The translations under genes and the position numbers were made by a program. From Sphingomonas sp. BAUL-RG-20F-R05-02 (GTDB lineage: Bacteria; Pseudomonadota; Alphaproteobacteria; Sphingomonadales; Sphingomonadaceae), in the NCBI RefSeq assembly GCF_022662305.1, contig NZ_JAKNQH010000009.1, forward strand, positions 62,001-126,000: DNA of 64,000 bases. The letters run 5' to 3'. The notes beneath the pieces are model-generated. The model was not told the origin of the DNA, made no database searches, and was given only the letters and a program-made list of their open reading frames with translations. Shown piece by piece: positions 56,437 through 64,000 of the stretch (positions within the stretch are counted from its first letter, which is position 1; every line of letters starts with the position of its first letter).

Positions 56437-56681
56437 CGGCCACGTCCTGTGAAGTTGGTCGGTTTCGGTCACTTTAGCCTCCGGAAAATATCACCGAAGG
56501 CACAGGCGGCATCCTCCACTCTGGATGGTCGGCATGAGAAGGTGGGCCGCGCGCGGCGCGACGATCTCTTTCGTCCGGGTGGCGACCCAAGCGAGGATCG
56601 TCACCCAACCAGGCCGAGACGGCCACGCGGGCTGGATCGCAACGCGGTGGAGGTGTAGCCGCGCCGCCAACCCGCTCCCAA

Positions 56682-57005
56682 TCAGCTATGCTCGGCTTCG
56701 GCCTTGGTCAGGATCGAGAAGGTGTCGGCAATCAGCTCGGTGCGGTAGGAAACCTCGTTGCCTTCGCCGTGGTTGCTCTCGCGGACTCGGCCGGTGACAT
56801 GCACCAGATCACCCTTCCCGGCTGCTTCGACCTGGGGTCCGACATTGGAGAAGCACACGACGCTGTTCCACAGCGTGTCGGTCTTCCAGTCGTCCCCGTC
56901 GCGCCGGTTATAATTAGCGGCGACGCTCACATAGGTGACCTTCTCGCGCGCCGTGATTTTGCCGATGCGACCGATGATCCGAAACTCGGCAATATTCTGT
57001 GGCAT
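56682..57005 (-). CDS. ssb: Single-stranded DNA-binding protein (short)
   Basis: 107 residues. OB-fold SSB: MPQNIAEFRIIGRIGKITAR, then YNRRDGDDWKTDTLWNSVV and GDLVHVTGRVRESNHGEG. It has a strong AAGGAGG site. The usual acidic tip (DDDIPF-like) is missing; the protein ends TKAEAEHS, so partner recruitment may differ from that of the chromosomal SSB. Confidence 0.88.
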   Translation of the reverse strand: MPQNIAEFRIIGRIGKITAREKVTYVSVAANYNRRDGDDWKTDTLWNSVVCFSNVGPQVEAAGKGDLVHVTGRVRESNHGEGNEVSYRTELIADTFSILTKAEAEHS

Positions 57006-57056
57006 GATATCCTCCTTGGTTGATGTTGGGATCGGATCCGGCGGCCCGGTGCGAGC

Positions 57057-57833
57057 CTAGTCGGGCTCCTCTTGCCGGTGCCGAAAGTGGTAGCGCCCCA
57101 AATTCTCGGGCGTCGCGTATGTGTCGTAGGCCGTTGTCCAGTCGCGCCGGATGGCCTGCTGCGCCGTCCGAAGTGGCACGCGGCGCTCGCAAACCAGTCG
57201 CCACAAGACATATGCCAAGGCATTCTTGTCGGCCGCATTCGCCTGGCCGCGCCGGGGCTGGAGCCACAGATCGCGTAGGTCGAGCGGCGCGCCGCCAAGC
57301 GAGATCGGGATCAGATGGTCGAGTTCGTAATCGGCGAAGGACTCGCCCGGATGCTGCGCGTCCATCAAGCGCCGTTTGACGGGCGCGGTAACCGCGAAGG
57401 CGGGGCGGACCGATCGGGCATAGCCGGGTCGGCAGATCGTCGTGCCGATGTTCGCCTGAGTGATAGAGGGATCGACGGCCCCTGGCGTATCGCGGGGCGG
57501 CAGGATGCCGGTTCGGTCCACCCGCAAGAAGGGATTGCGGAGCGCCGTCGATAGGCCGGCAACGGCATCGCAGAAGTCATGGGTCGCGGCGACGCTGCAG
57601 GCCGAAACCTCACCGCGCCTCCTAGCCCGCTTGTCGTCGAACGGCCGATACCAGAAGCCGATGGCGATCAAGAGCGCCAACCCGCCCGATATAGCTTGCA
57701 GCCTCAAGAGCGAATGGCCCGTATATCCACCGTCGTCCCAGTCAACTCGAAACCACTCGACAACTAAATCAGCTAGGTGCTGGCCTAGCTGACAATTGCC
57801 TAAAGCGGTTTGCAACACATCTCCTATGCTCAT
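57057..57833 (-). CDS. Membrane-anchored HNH-like protein
   Basis: 258 residues from the ATG at 57833. A single membrane helix lies near residues 47-63 (ISGGLALLIAIGFWY), preceded by an N-terminal region. The C-terminal part has an HNH-like core YELDHLIPISLGGAPLDLRD and WLQP, then NAADKNALAY. Similar secreted or anchored HNH proteins occur next to conjugation genes; the role is unknown. Confidence 0.65.
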   Translation of the reverse strand: MSIGDVLQTALGNCQLGQHLADLVVEWFRVDWDDGGYTGHSLLRLQAISGGLALLIAIGFWYRPFDDKRARRRGEVSACSVAATHDFCDAVAGLSTALRNPFLRVDRTGILPPRDTPGAVDPSITQANIGTTICRPGYARSVRPAFAVTAPVKRRLMDAQHPGESFADYELDHLIPISLGGAPLDLRDLWLQPRRGQANAADKNALAYVLWRLVCERRVPLRTAQQAIRRDWTTAYDTYATPENLGRYHFRHRQEEPD

Positions 57834-58007
57834 GGTGCAATATCGTGCCTCTAGTCGCAATGGATTACGCCGTATCACTCCATAATCGCGAATGGATCGC
57901 TCCAGATGTGTTGTTGTTTGCCTTATGCTTCAGGTTTAGCCTTTTGATGTCGATGTCCTCTAGTCGCTGACATCTGCTTGGGTTCAATTCAGCAATGGTG
58001 CATTGGT

Positions 58008-58820
58008 GTGCTTCCGGCGAGTATCGTAGCGAAGGCAATTCAACTCTGTGCCGCCGGGCTAGCCGGGGCCGGAACGCCATCTCCCGCGTCGCTCGCAATC
58101 TCCGTTCGTTCGGGTGCGGTCCTCGCTAGGCAGCCCGGCAACGCAGCTGACGCAGAGGCGACGGTGCGTGATCTGATCGCGTTGGGCGCGGACTTCGAGG
58201 CGGGGCCGCTGGCGATCCGCGGCCGTGATTTTGCGACTTACGGTATCACGCTGGCAACGGTTTTTGATGCCTGCGCGCTCTCGCATATCGACGACGACCG
58301 GTCTTCTATCGGCTCCGTGGGCGCGCTCTCGGCGTCGAACGTCGCAGCCCTCGTTCGTCGCGCCTTTGGCTCGCGGATCACCGATACGATCCGCCCAATG
58401 AACGCCAGCTACGGCGCGCGGTATAGCTGGCACAAGTTCGGCCAGGCAGTCGATTTCGTTCCCGCAGGCGGCGTCCACGCGATCGACCGCGAGCAGATCC
58501 GGGCCCTCATGACACAGAGCGGTATCCGGATCATCGAACTGCTCGGGCCGGGGGATCGCGGTCACGCGAACCACTGGCATGTCGCGTTCGCACGACCCGG
58601 GCAGGTCATCGACCGGACCCGACCGATCGAAGCCGACGAGGACTGGATCATCACCGTCGCACAGGGCGACGCGCCGTCCCCCCCGACGCCCGCCGGAGTT
58701 GAGGCGGCCCCCGCACCGACCGCGCGGGCCTCGGCCCTCGCCCTTGCTGCCAATGCACCGGCGCAGTGGGACGTGTTCGCAACCGAAGAGTGGCGCGCAG
58801 CTCATGGAGGTGGCTCATGA
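58008..58820 (+). CDS. M15 peptidase with degenerate VirB1-like domain
   Basis: About 270 residues from GTG 58008; a TTG at 57978 is another start. The C-terminal domain is a VanY/M15 zinc peptidase: RYSWHKFGQAVDFVP holds the H-x6-D pair and GHANHWHVAF the last His. The N-terminal 110 residues follow the VirB1 layout (TPSPASLAISVRSG, ALGADFEAGPLAIRGRD, LATVFDACALSHI) but lack the catalytic Glu, which is intact in the VirB1 gene at 59167. It probably remodels peptidoglycan for the transfer channel. Confidence 0.8.
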   Translation: MLPASIVAKAIQLCAAGLAGAGTPSPASLAISVRSGAVLARQPGNAADAEATVRDLIALGADFEAGPLAIRGRDFATYGITLATVFDACALSHIDDDRSSIGSVGALSASNVAALVRRAFGSRITDTIRPMNASYGARYSWHKFGQAVDFVPAGGVHAIDREQIRALMTQSGIRIIELLGPGDRGHANHWHVAFARPGQVIDRTRPIEADEDWIITVAQGDAPSPPTPAGVEAAPAPTARASALALAANAPAQWDVFATEEWRAAHGGGS

Positions 58821-59170
58821 TCCGATACCTGATGACCAAGCTGGGCGGCACTACTGGCGCCATCTCGCTTTGCGTGGCCGGCGTCGTGGCGGTCGCGGCC
58901 CCACAACCCGCCTACGCGTCGGACTGGGGGTGTCAGGTGGTCCTCTGCCTCGCGACACCCGGCTCGCCGACGAAATATGTCGAGTGCGTCCCGCCGATCA
59001 CGAAACTCTGGAACGCCCTCGCTATCGGCAGCTCGTTCCCGACCTGCACCGGGGTCGGCGTCAAAATGAAAAAGGCCAAGCACGGCTACGACCTGACCGT
59101 GACGCAGGCCGATGGCGGAACGTCGCGGTACGCGCTCGACACCCGCTACCAGACGGTGACGCAGCAATGA
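58817..59170 (+). CDS. TrbM/KikA-like conjugation protein
   Basis: 117 residues with a signal peptide ending AAPQPAYASD and a Cys-rich mature start DWGCQVVLCLATPGSP, then VECVPPITKLW, the C-x4-L-C-L...E-C-x-P-P pattern of TrbM-type periplasmic proteins. It overlaps both neighbours by 4 bp within the transfer operon. Its exact role in mating is not known. Confidence 0.75.
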   Translation: MIRYLMTKLGGTTGAISLCVAGVVAVAAPQPAYASDWGCQVVLCLATPGSPTKYVECVPPITKLWNALAIGSSFPTCTGVGVKMKKAKHGYDLTVTQADGGTSRYALDTRYQTVTQQ

Positions 59171-59766
59171 TCCACGCCATCGCCGCGATCACGATGCTTG
59201 CGCAGCAATGCGCGCCTGAGATCGCGACCGAGGCGGTTGTTCCCCTCGTCGTGACCGAAAGCGGCGGCGACGATCTGGCGATCAATATTAACAAGGGGCC
59301 GCGTGTCCGCGCCGCGTCGATCGCCGACGGTGCCGCGCTGGTGCGCCGGTACATGGCGGCCGGCTATACGGTTGATGTCGGGCTGGCGCAGGTGAACTCC
59401 GCCAATTTAGCGCGGTTGGGCGTTACCGTCGAACAGGCCTTCGACCCCTGTACGAACCTGCGGCTCGCATCCTCGATCCTTCGGGCGGGATATGGCCTCG
59501 CGATCCAGCATTATACGGGGCTGGACGCGATCTCCGCGACCTATTCGCTCTACAACACCGGCACGCTGACGCGCGGTTTCCACAATGGTTATGTCGGTCG
59601 CGTCTGGTCGGCCGCGAGCGGCATGGGGACGATCCAGACACCCCCGCCCATCCCAGGCTCGGCGTCGGCGCCGACCGCCACGCCCGCCTCGGCAAAGCAA
59701 GGGATCGCCGAAGCTAGCTGGGTGGTGGGGCAGATCGATTCCAGCGCGGTTCAGGTCTTCAAATGA
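59167..59766 (+). CDS. virB1: VirB1-like lytic transglycosylase
   Basis: 199 residues. Opens peptidoglycan for the type IV secretion channel. The catalytic Glu is in VVPLVVTESGGDDLAININ, and GYTVDVGLAQVNSANLARLG and AFDPCTNLRLASSIL match the transglycosylase fold. It has an N-terminal hydrophobic start and a Pro/Ala-rich C-terminal tail. It overlaps the next gene by ATGA. Confidence 0.9.
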   Translation: MIHAIAAITMLAQQCAPEIATEAVVPLVVTESGGDDLAININKGPRVRAASIADGAALVRRYMAAGYTVDVGLAQVNSANLARLGVTVEQAFDPCTNLRLASSILRAGYGLAIQHYTGLDAISATYSLYNTGTLTRGFHNGYVGRVWSAASGMGTIQTPPPIPGSASAPTATPASAKQGIAEASWVVGQIDSSAVQVFK

Positions 59767-61091
59767 GCGCGGATAACAGCGTTGCACGGGGCGGCCTCGA
59801 CGCGGAGACGCAAGCCGGACAGGCGGCTTTCCAGATTCCGCCTGAGCTGGCGACACGGTATCAGGTACGGATCATCGAGCCGTCCGACGGCAGCGAGCGC
59901 CGCGTCGGCATGTTCCTGCCGACAGATCGTGAGAACCCGTCGATCGAGATTGCCGGCGATCGCATCATTGCTCGAAACGAGGATCCCGAGACCGTCTCGG
60001 CCCTGGTCACGATCGCCAAGCACAATGGCTGGGCAGGAATCGACGTCGAAGGTTCGCCTGAGTTTCGTCAGGCCGTGTGGACGGCAGCGTCGCGCGAAGG
60101 CCTGACCGTGCGCGGCTATGAGCCGAGCTTCGACGAACAGGCGCGAATGGAAGAGCTGCGTCGCGCCGATGCTGCACGACGCGACCGTGAGGTGGCGGAG
60201 AAGCCGGCGCCGACTGTCGAACCCGTCGCTCCGACGGCGGCTGTCGGGGCGACGGAGGCGACAGTAGTCGCGCCGTCGGCCGACGCGGAGAGGAACGGCG
60301 CGCCTCAGCCGTTGCCAAGCGGAAGCAGCACCGAATTGTCCGACGCAGACAAGCGCCTCCTGTTGACGGTGAGCGTCCACACGCAGGATCGCAAGGCGCT
60401 CTACGCGGCCGTCAGCGAGGACATGGACCCCTTGCGGAGGGAGGTTCAGGCCGAACGTATCGATCTGAACAGGGATGCGCTGAACGGGGCGCTGGAGCGG
60501 GCCTTGGAAAGCCCGACGCTGGTCAGCGCCTTCTCAAGGTCCGGTTATGAACCCGACGGTCTGCGCCAGATGGCTCGCGACGGCGCGTGGGACGGCGAGG
60601 TCGCCGATGCGATCTACATCGTCCGCTCTGGGCTCAACCGGCACGAAGTCGCCCGCGAAGCCGGTGCGAACGTGCCGCTCGGCGGCGCGCTCGCCGCCAC
60701 GCCCGAAGACCGCCTAGCCGGCGAAGCGACGGCTGCGCCCGAGCGACAGACCGAACAGGAACCCCATATCGTTCGGGAGGAGCGCCTTCATCAGGCCGCG
60801 CCTGAGCGACGTCACGAAAATGACGAACTGGCCGAACTGTTCCTTCATGGCGGGGCGGAGAGTATCGCCGCCGAGCCGCGCCTCGCCAACGCGCTACTGG
60901 CGCAGGCGGCGATGGATCAGCACCTTGGTGCGGCGTTCGATGGCGACGCGGAACGGATGACGTCCGCGAGCTTGGAGAGCCGCCACATGATCTCGGACGT
61001 GCTGCGGCGCGGCCTGGATGTTTCGGTCCGCGAGCCGACGCCTGTGCGGCAGGTCGAGCCGATCCGCCCCACCCACGATCTCGAGAGGTAA
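59763..61091 (+). CDS. LPD7-domain transfer-associated protein
   Basis: 442 residues. Residues about 60-125 contain NGWAGIDVEGSPEFRQAVW then REGLTVRGYEPSFDEQARM, the pattern of large-polyvalent-protein-associated domain 7, often found in relaxase and conjugation proteins. A middle segment repeats EAPTVEP-like low-complexity residues, and the C-terminus is helical. It sits between virB1 and virB2. No relaxase motor is seen in it, so its role is inferred from association. Confidence 0.7.
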   Translation: MSADNSVARGGLDAETQAGQAAFQIPPELATRYQVRIIEPSDGSERRVGMFLPTDRENPSIEIAGDRIIARNEDPETVSALVTIAKHNGWAGIDVEGSPEFRQAVWTAASREGLTVRGYEPSFDEQARMEELRRADAARRDREVAEKPAPTVEPVAPTAAVGATEATVVAPSADAERNGAPQPLPSGSSTELSDADKRLLLTVSVHTQDRKALYAAVSEDMDPLRREVQAERIDLNRDALNGALERALESPTLVSAFSRSGYEPDGLRQMARDGAWDGEVADAIYIVRSGLNRHEVAREAGANVPLGGALAATPEDRLAGEATAAPERQTEQEPHIVREERLHQAAPERRHENDELAELFLHGGAESIAAEPRLANALLAQAAMDQHLGAAFDGDAERMTSASLESRHMISDVLRRGLDVSVREPTPVRQVEPIRPTHDLER

Positions 61092-61113
61092 ACCCCAAGC
61101 CATGGAGACCCGT

Positions 61114-61437
61114 ATGAAGTTCACTCAAGGCATGGGCCGGATGTTGTCCGACGCCCGCGCGCGGCAGGTCATCGGCTTTGTCGGTGCGCTCGCCCTCATT
61201 TCGATCGCCCAGCCGGCCTTTGCCGATGGAACCGCGATCGAAGGTGGTCTCAACACTATCAAGGCATGGATGACTACCGTTGCGTCCGTGGTCGGCGTCA
61301 TCGCCGTCATGGCGGTCGGCTATGCCAAGCTGACCGGTCGGATGGACTGGGGAAAAGCGGTCACGGTGCTGATTGGCATCGGTATCATTTTTTCGGCCAC
61401 GACGATCGTCGGCTGGATGAGCAGCTCGGGTGGCTGA
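61114..61437 (+). CDS. virB2: VirB2/TrbC-like pilin
   Basis: 107 residues from the ATG at 61114, which has GGAG upstream; a longer start lies at 61102. The signal peptide ends AQPAFADG; the mature pilin of about 75 residues has two hydrophobic helices (VASVVGVIAVMAVGYAKL; VTVLIGIGIIFSATTIVGW). It is the major pilus subunit. Confidence 0.88.
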   Translation: MKFTQGMGRMLSDARARQVIGFVGALALISIAQPAFADGTAIEGGLNTIKAWMTTVASVVGVIAVMAVGYAKLTGRMDWGKAVTVLIGIGIIFSATTIVGWMSSSGG

Positions 61438-61771
61438 CGCGGATAGGCTCGCCGAGGATAAGGTGTTCCTCGCCCTGACCAGACCATCGGTGTTCATGGG
61501 ATTGCCGCTCGAGGCGATCCTGCCGATCATCATGGTCTGCATGGTGATCTGGGGGGTTTTCCATAATCCGTTTTACCCCCTGGCCTTGTTCGGAGCGCTC
61601 TACTTCCCGGCACGCATGATCTGTCACTACGACTTCAACGCGTTCCGGCTGTGGGGCCTGTGGTTCCAGACCGGCTTCCTATCCAAGAACCGCAAGTTCT
61701 GGGGCGGCGGGAGCTACTCACCCGTCCGCCTCGCCAAAGGCGTGAAGCGGAAGCATTTCGGCAATGACTGA
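61430..61771 (+). CDS. virB3: VirB3-like membrane protein
   Basis: 113 residues, GTG start overlapping the virB2 end by 8 bp. One or two hydrophobic helices (LEAILPIIMVCMVIWGVF; LALFGALYFPARMI) after RLAEDKVFLALTRPSVFMG, the normal VirB3 start. It anchors with VirB4 in the inner membrane. The GFLSKNRKFWGGGSYSP tail is family-like. Confidence 0.87.
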   Translation: MADADRLAEDKVFLALTRPSVFMGLPLEAILPIIMVCMVIWGVFHNPFYPLALFGALYFPARMICHYDFNAFRLWGLWFQTGFLSKNRKFWGGGSYSPVRLAKGVKRKHFGND

Positions 61772-64000
61772 TACCAGGCTGAGGCATAAGAAGATCGCGG
61801 TTCGCGAGACGGATGACATCAAGTTCATTCCTTACACGCGGCACGTCGACGACACGCTGGTTGCCCTCGAAGACGGCTCGCTCATGCGCATGTACCGCGT
61901 CGATGGGCGGCCGTTCGAGACCAGCGACATCGGCGACCTCAACACCTGGCATAACAAGCTCAACATCGCGTGGCGCTCGATCGGTGACGATCGCGTCGCG
62001 CTGTGGACCCATCTCGTGCGGACAGCGACCGACCCTGTTCTCGGTGGCGACTTCCACTCCGACTTCGCGCGAACCTTGCAGGAGAAATACGCCGACACGC
62101 TGAAGGAGAAAGTCCTCTACCACAACGAGTTCTACGTCACGATCATCGTCCGGCCGTCGAGCATGGCCGGCGAGCAAGTGACGCGGCTTTTCTCCAGGCG
62201 AAAAGCCAACGCCGAGATTGACCATCGCGCGCTCACTATCATGGCGGACAAGTGCCGCGACTTCGAAACGCTGCTCGCCGATGTCGCGCCAAAGCCGCTC
62301 TCGCTGTATGAGCACAACGGCGTCCTTTTTTCACGACCGATGGAGGTGCTGCACTTCATCCTGACCGGCGACCGCATCCGCGTGCCGCTGCTCGACGGCA
62401 GGCTGGGCCAAGCCCTGTATGCCTCACGCGTGGTGTTCGGTCGCGAGGCGGCCGAGATCCGGCTGCCGCACACGTCGCATTATCTCGGCATGTTCGGTGT
62501 GCGCGAGTATGTCGCCAGCACGCGGACCGGTCAGTTCAACAGCCTGCTCACGCTCGACTTCCCGTTCGTGCTGACCCAGAGTTTCGCGCCGTTGGTGAAG
62601 TCGGTCGCGAGCGAGCGGTTCACGAAAAAATACAAGCAAATGGTCTCCTCGGACGATGCCGGCGTCAGCCAGGCGGAGGAACTGCTCGACGGCGTCGACG
62701 ATCTCATGGCGAACCGCTTCGCCATGGGCGAGCATCACCTCTCGATCGCGGTCATCGACGAGAACCCGAAGCGGCTGCTGGAACGCTTGTCGATAGCCCG
62801 ATCGGCAGCGGCCGATACGGGCATGGTGATGGCGCGCGAGGACGTCGCGCTGGAAGCCGCCTTCTGGGCGCAGCTTCCCGGCAATTTCAGGATGCGCGCG
62901 CGCCCCGCGGTCATCAACACACGCAATTTTGCAGGCCTGAGCCCGTTCTACACCTTCCCGGCCGGCCGCAAGTCGGGGAACCACTGGGGCGAGGCGGTAA
63001 CGCTGCTCAAGACGCGCGCGGGCTCGTCCTTCTGGTTCAATTTTCACCGTGCCGACATCGGCCACACGCTCATCATCGGGCCAACCGGTGGCGGCAAGAC
63101 GGTGCTGCAGAACTTCCTGCAAGCGCAGCTCGAAAAGACCGGCGCGAAACAGGTGTTTTTCGACAAGGACCGCGGTGCCGAGATCTTCGTGCGCGCTTGT
63201 GGCGGCACCTATTTGGCGCTGCGCGACGGCGAGCCCACCGGCTTCGCGCCGTTGAAGGGCCTCACCCCGTCTCCGCACGACATCGCGTTTCTGCGGCAGT
63301 TTATCCGTGTTCTGGTACGCCGGGAAAACCGCCCTCTCAGCGTCGCCGAAGAGCGACTGATCGACGAGGGTATCGAGGCGGTGATGCGGCTGCCGGCGCC
63401 GTCGCGCTCGTTCAGCGCGTTGCGCGAAATGCTGGGCTACGCCGATGCGGAGGGCATTGGTGCGCGGCTGGAGCGCTGGTGTCTGGGCGGCCCGCTCGGC
63501 TGGGCTTTCGATGGTCCGCAGGACGAGGTGTCGATGTCGGCGCGGTTCATCGGCTTCGACATGACGGACTTCCTGGAGAACCCGGAGATCCGCACTCCCA
63601 CGATGTTGTACCTCTTCCACCGCGTCGACGAGCTGCTGGACGGGCAGCGTGTCGTGGTCGACGTAGACGAGTTCTGGAAGGCGCTTCAGGACGAAGCCTT
63701 TCGGGCGTTCGCGCAGGACGGTCTCAAGACCTTCCGTAAGCGCAACGCCTTCATGGTATTTGGCACGCAGTCCCCGGCCGATGCGCTGCGCTCGCCGATC
63801 GCGCACTCGATCATCGAGCAGACCGCGACCAAGATCTTGCTTCCAAACTCGGACGCCAAGCGATCGGATTATTGCGACGGGCTCGGCCTGACGGACGCGG
63901 AGTACCGGCTGATCCGTGAGGATCTGACGCCGGAGAGCCGGACCTTTCTGGTCAAGCAAGGGCATACCTCGATCGTTGCAAAGCTCGATCTCGGCGGGAT
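61764..64000 (+). CDS. virB4: VirB4-like type IV secretion ATPase (partial)
   Basis: 745 codons are in the window; the protein runs off the right edge (VirB4 is usually about 790-830 residues). Walker A is IIGPTGGGKTVLQNFLQA, followed by KQVFFDKDRGAEIFVRACGG, a VirB4 hallmark. The Walker B region is VVVDVDEFWKALQDEA and the later motif MVFGTQSPADALRS is present. It powers pilus assembly and substrate transfer. It overlaps virB3 by 8 bp. Confidence 0.93.
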   Translation, partial: MTDTRLRHKKIAVRETDDIKFIPYTRHVDDTLVALEDGSLMRMYRVDGRPFETSDIGDLNTWHNKLNIAWRSIGDDRVALWTHLVRTATDPVLGGDFHSDFARTLQEKYADTLKEKVLYHNEFYVTIIVRPSSMAGEQVTRLFSRRKANAEIDHRALTIMADKCRDFETLLADVAPKPLSLYEHNGVLFSRPMEVLHFILTGDRIRVPLLDGRLGQALYASRVVFGREAAEIRLPHTSHYLGMFGVREYVASTRTGQFNSLLTLDFPFVLTQSFAPLVKSVASERFTKKYKQMVSSDDAGVSQAEELLDGVDDLMANRFAMGEHHLSIAVIDENPKRLLERLSIARSAAADTGMVMAREDVALEAAFWAQLPGNFRMRARPAVINTRNFAGLSPFYTFPAGRKSGNHWGEAVTLLKTRAGSSFWFNFHRADIGHTLIIGPTGGGKTVLQNFLQAQLEKTGAKQVFFDKDRGAEIFVRACGGTYLALRDGEPTGFAPLKGLTPSPHDIAFLRQFIRVLVRRENRPLSVAEERLIDEGIEAVMRLPAPSRSFSALREMLGYADAEGIGARLERWCLGGPLGWAFDGPQDEVSMSARFIGFDMTDFLENPEIRTPTMLYLFHRVDELLDGQRVVVDVDEFWKALQDEAFRAFAQDGLKTFRKRNAFMVFGTQSPADALRSPIAHSIIEQTATKILLPNSDAKRSDYCDGLGLTDAEYRLIREDLTPESRTFLVKQGHTSIVAKLDLGG

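Noticed and set aside
62424..63965. Minus-strand open frame of 513 codons
   Set aside because: It is antisense to virB4 and shows no domain, only Arg/Leu/Asp-rich shadow composition.

Overview
The window looks like part of a large conjugative plasmid or integrated conjugative element from a high-GC alphaproteobacterium, most likely a sphingomonad. The clues are the imuA-imuB-dnaE2 mutagenesis cassette behind an alphaproteobacterial GTTC-N7-GTTC LexA box, a GCG_CRPN-type secreted peptide, sphingomonad-style cus/czc metal operons, and a VirB/Trb type IV secretion operon that runs off the right edge. No rRNA, tRNA, CRISPR array or complete insertion sequence was seen.

Layout. (1) 1-15.4 kb, metal resistance, mostly minus strand. 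A copper/silver cus operon (two small Met/Cys/His-containing secreted proteins, TolC-like channel, CusB, CusA cut by the left edge) is followed by an eight-gene Zn/Cd/Co-type operon (CDF-like protein, secreted His-rich protein, czcC, czcB, czcA, czcD, ZIP, small protein). A divergent MerR-family regulator sits at a classical MerR operator. (2) 15.4-19.3 kb, accessory DNA: an Abi_2/HEPN abortive-infection gene with a small partner bracketed by two related 22-bp palindromes, a perfect 21-bp inverted repeat, a small antitoxin-like ORF and a tyrosine recombinase. (3) 19.5-26.0 kb: EF-hand protein, ECF sigma/anti-sigma-like/metal-sensor trio, GH5 lipoprotein, GCG_CRPN peptide, and an FGE plus Cys-type sulfatase pair. 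(4) 27.5-44.2 kb, the most unusual part: an island of uncharacterised conflict-type genes containing two paralogous pairs, each a DGQHR-family protein plus a GHKL/Hsp90-like ATPase. Copy A sits with a HTH-GTPase, a coiled-coil membrane protein, a nuclease-like extension and a PIN-like nuclease. Copy B is an operon with a radical SAM enzyme. A HEPN protein, two unknown proteins and a decayed XRE regulator follow. (5) 44.7-47.5 kb: HipBA toxin-antitoxin and small ORFs. (6) 47.6-57.8 kb, plasmid maintenance and DNA repair: SOS-controlled imuA-imuB-dnaE2 with a fourth gene, HNH proteins, HU, SRAP, CHC2/Toprim primase-like protein and SSB. (7) 58.0-64.0 kb, conjugation: M15 peptidase with a degenerate VirB1-like domain, TrbM-like protein, VirB1, LPD7-domain protein, VirB2, VirB3, VirB4 (cut by the right edge).

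How it fits together. The backbone (transfer, SSB/primase, error-prone repair) carries metal-efflux cargo and a defence-like island. I infer that the 27.5-41 kb genes form one or two coordinated systems, because partners overlap by 4 bp (ATGA/GTGA) and both halves reuse the same two protein families. Their biochemical activity is unknown, and any link to DNA modification or phage defence is a hypothesis.
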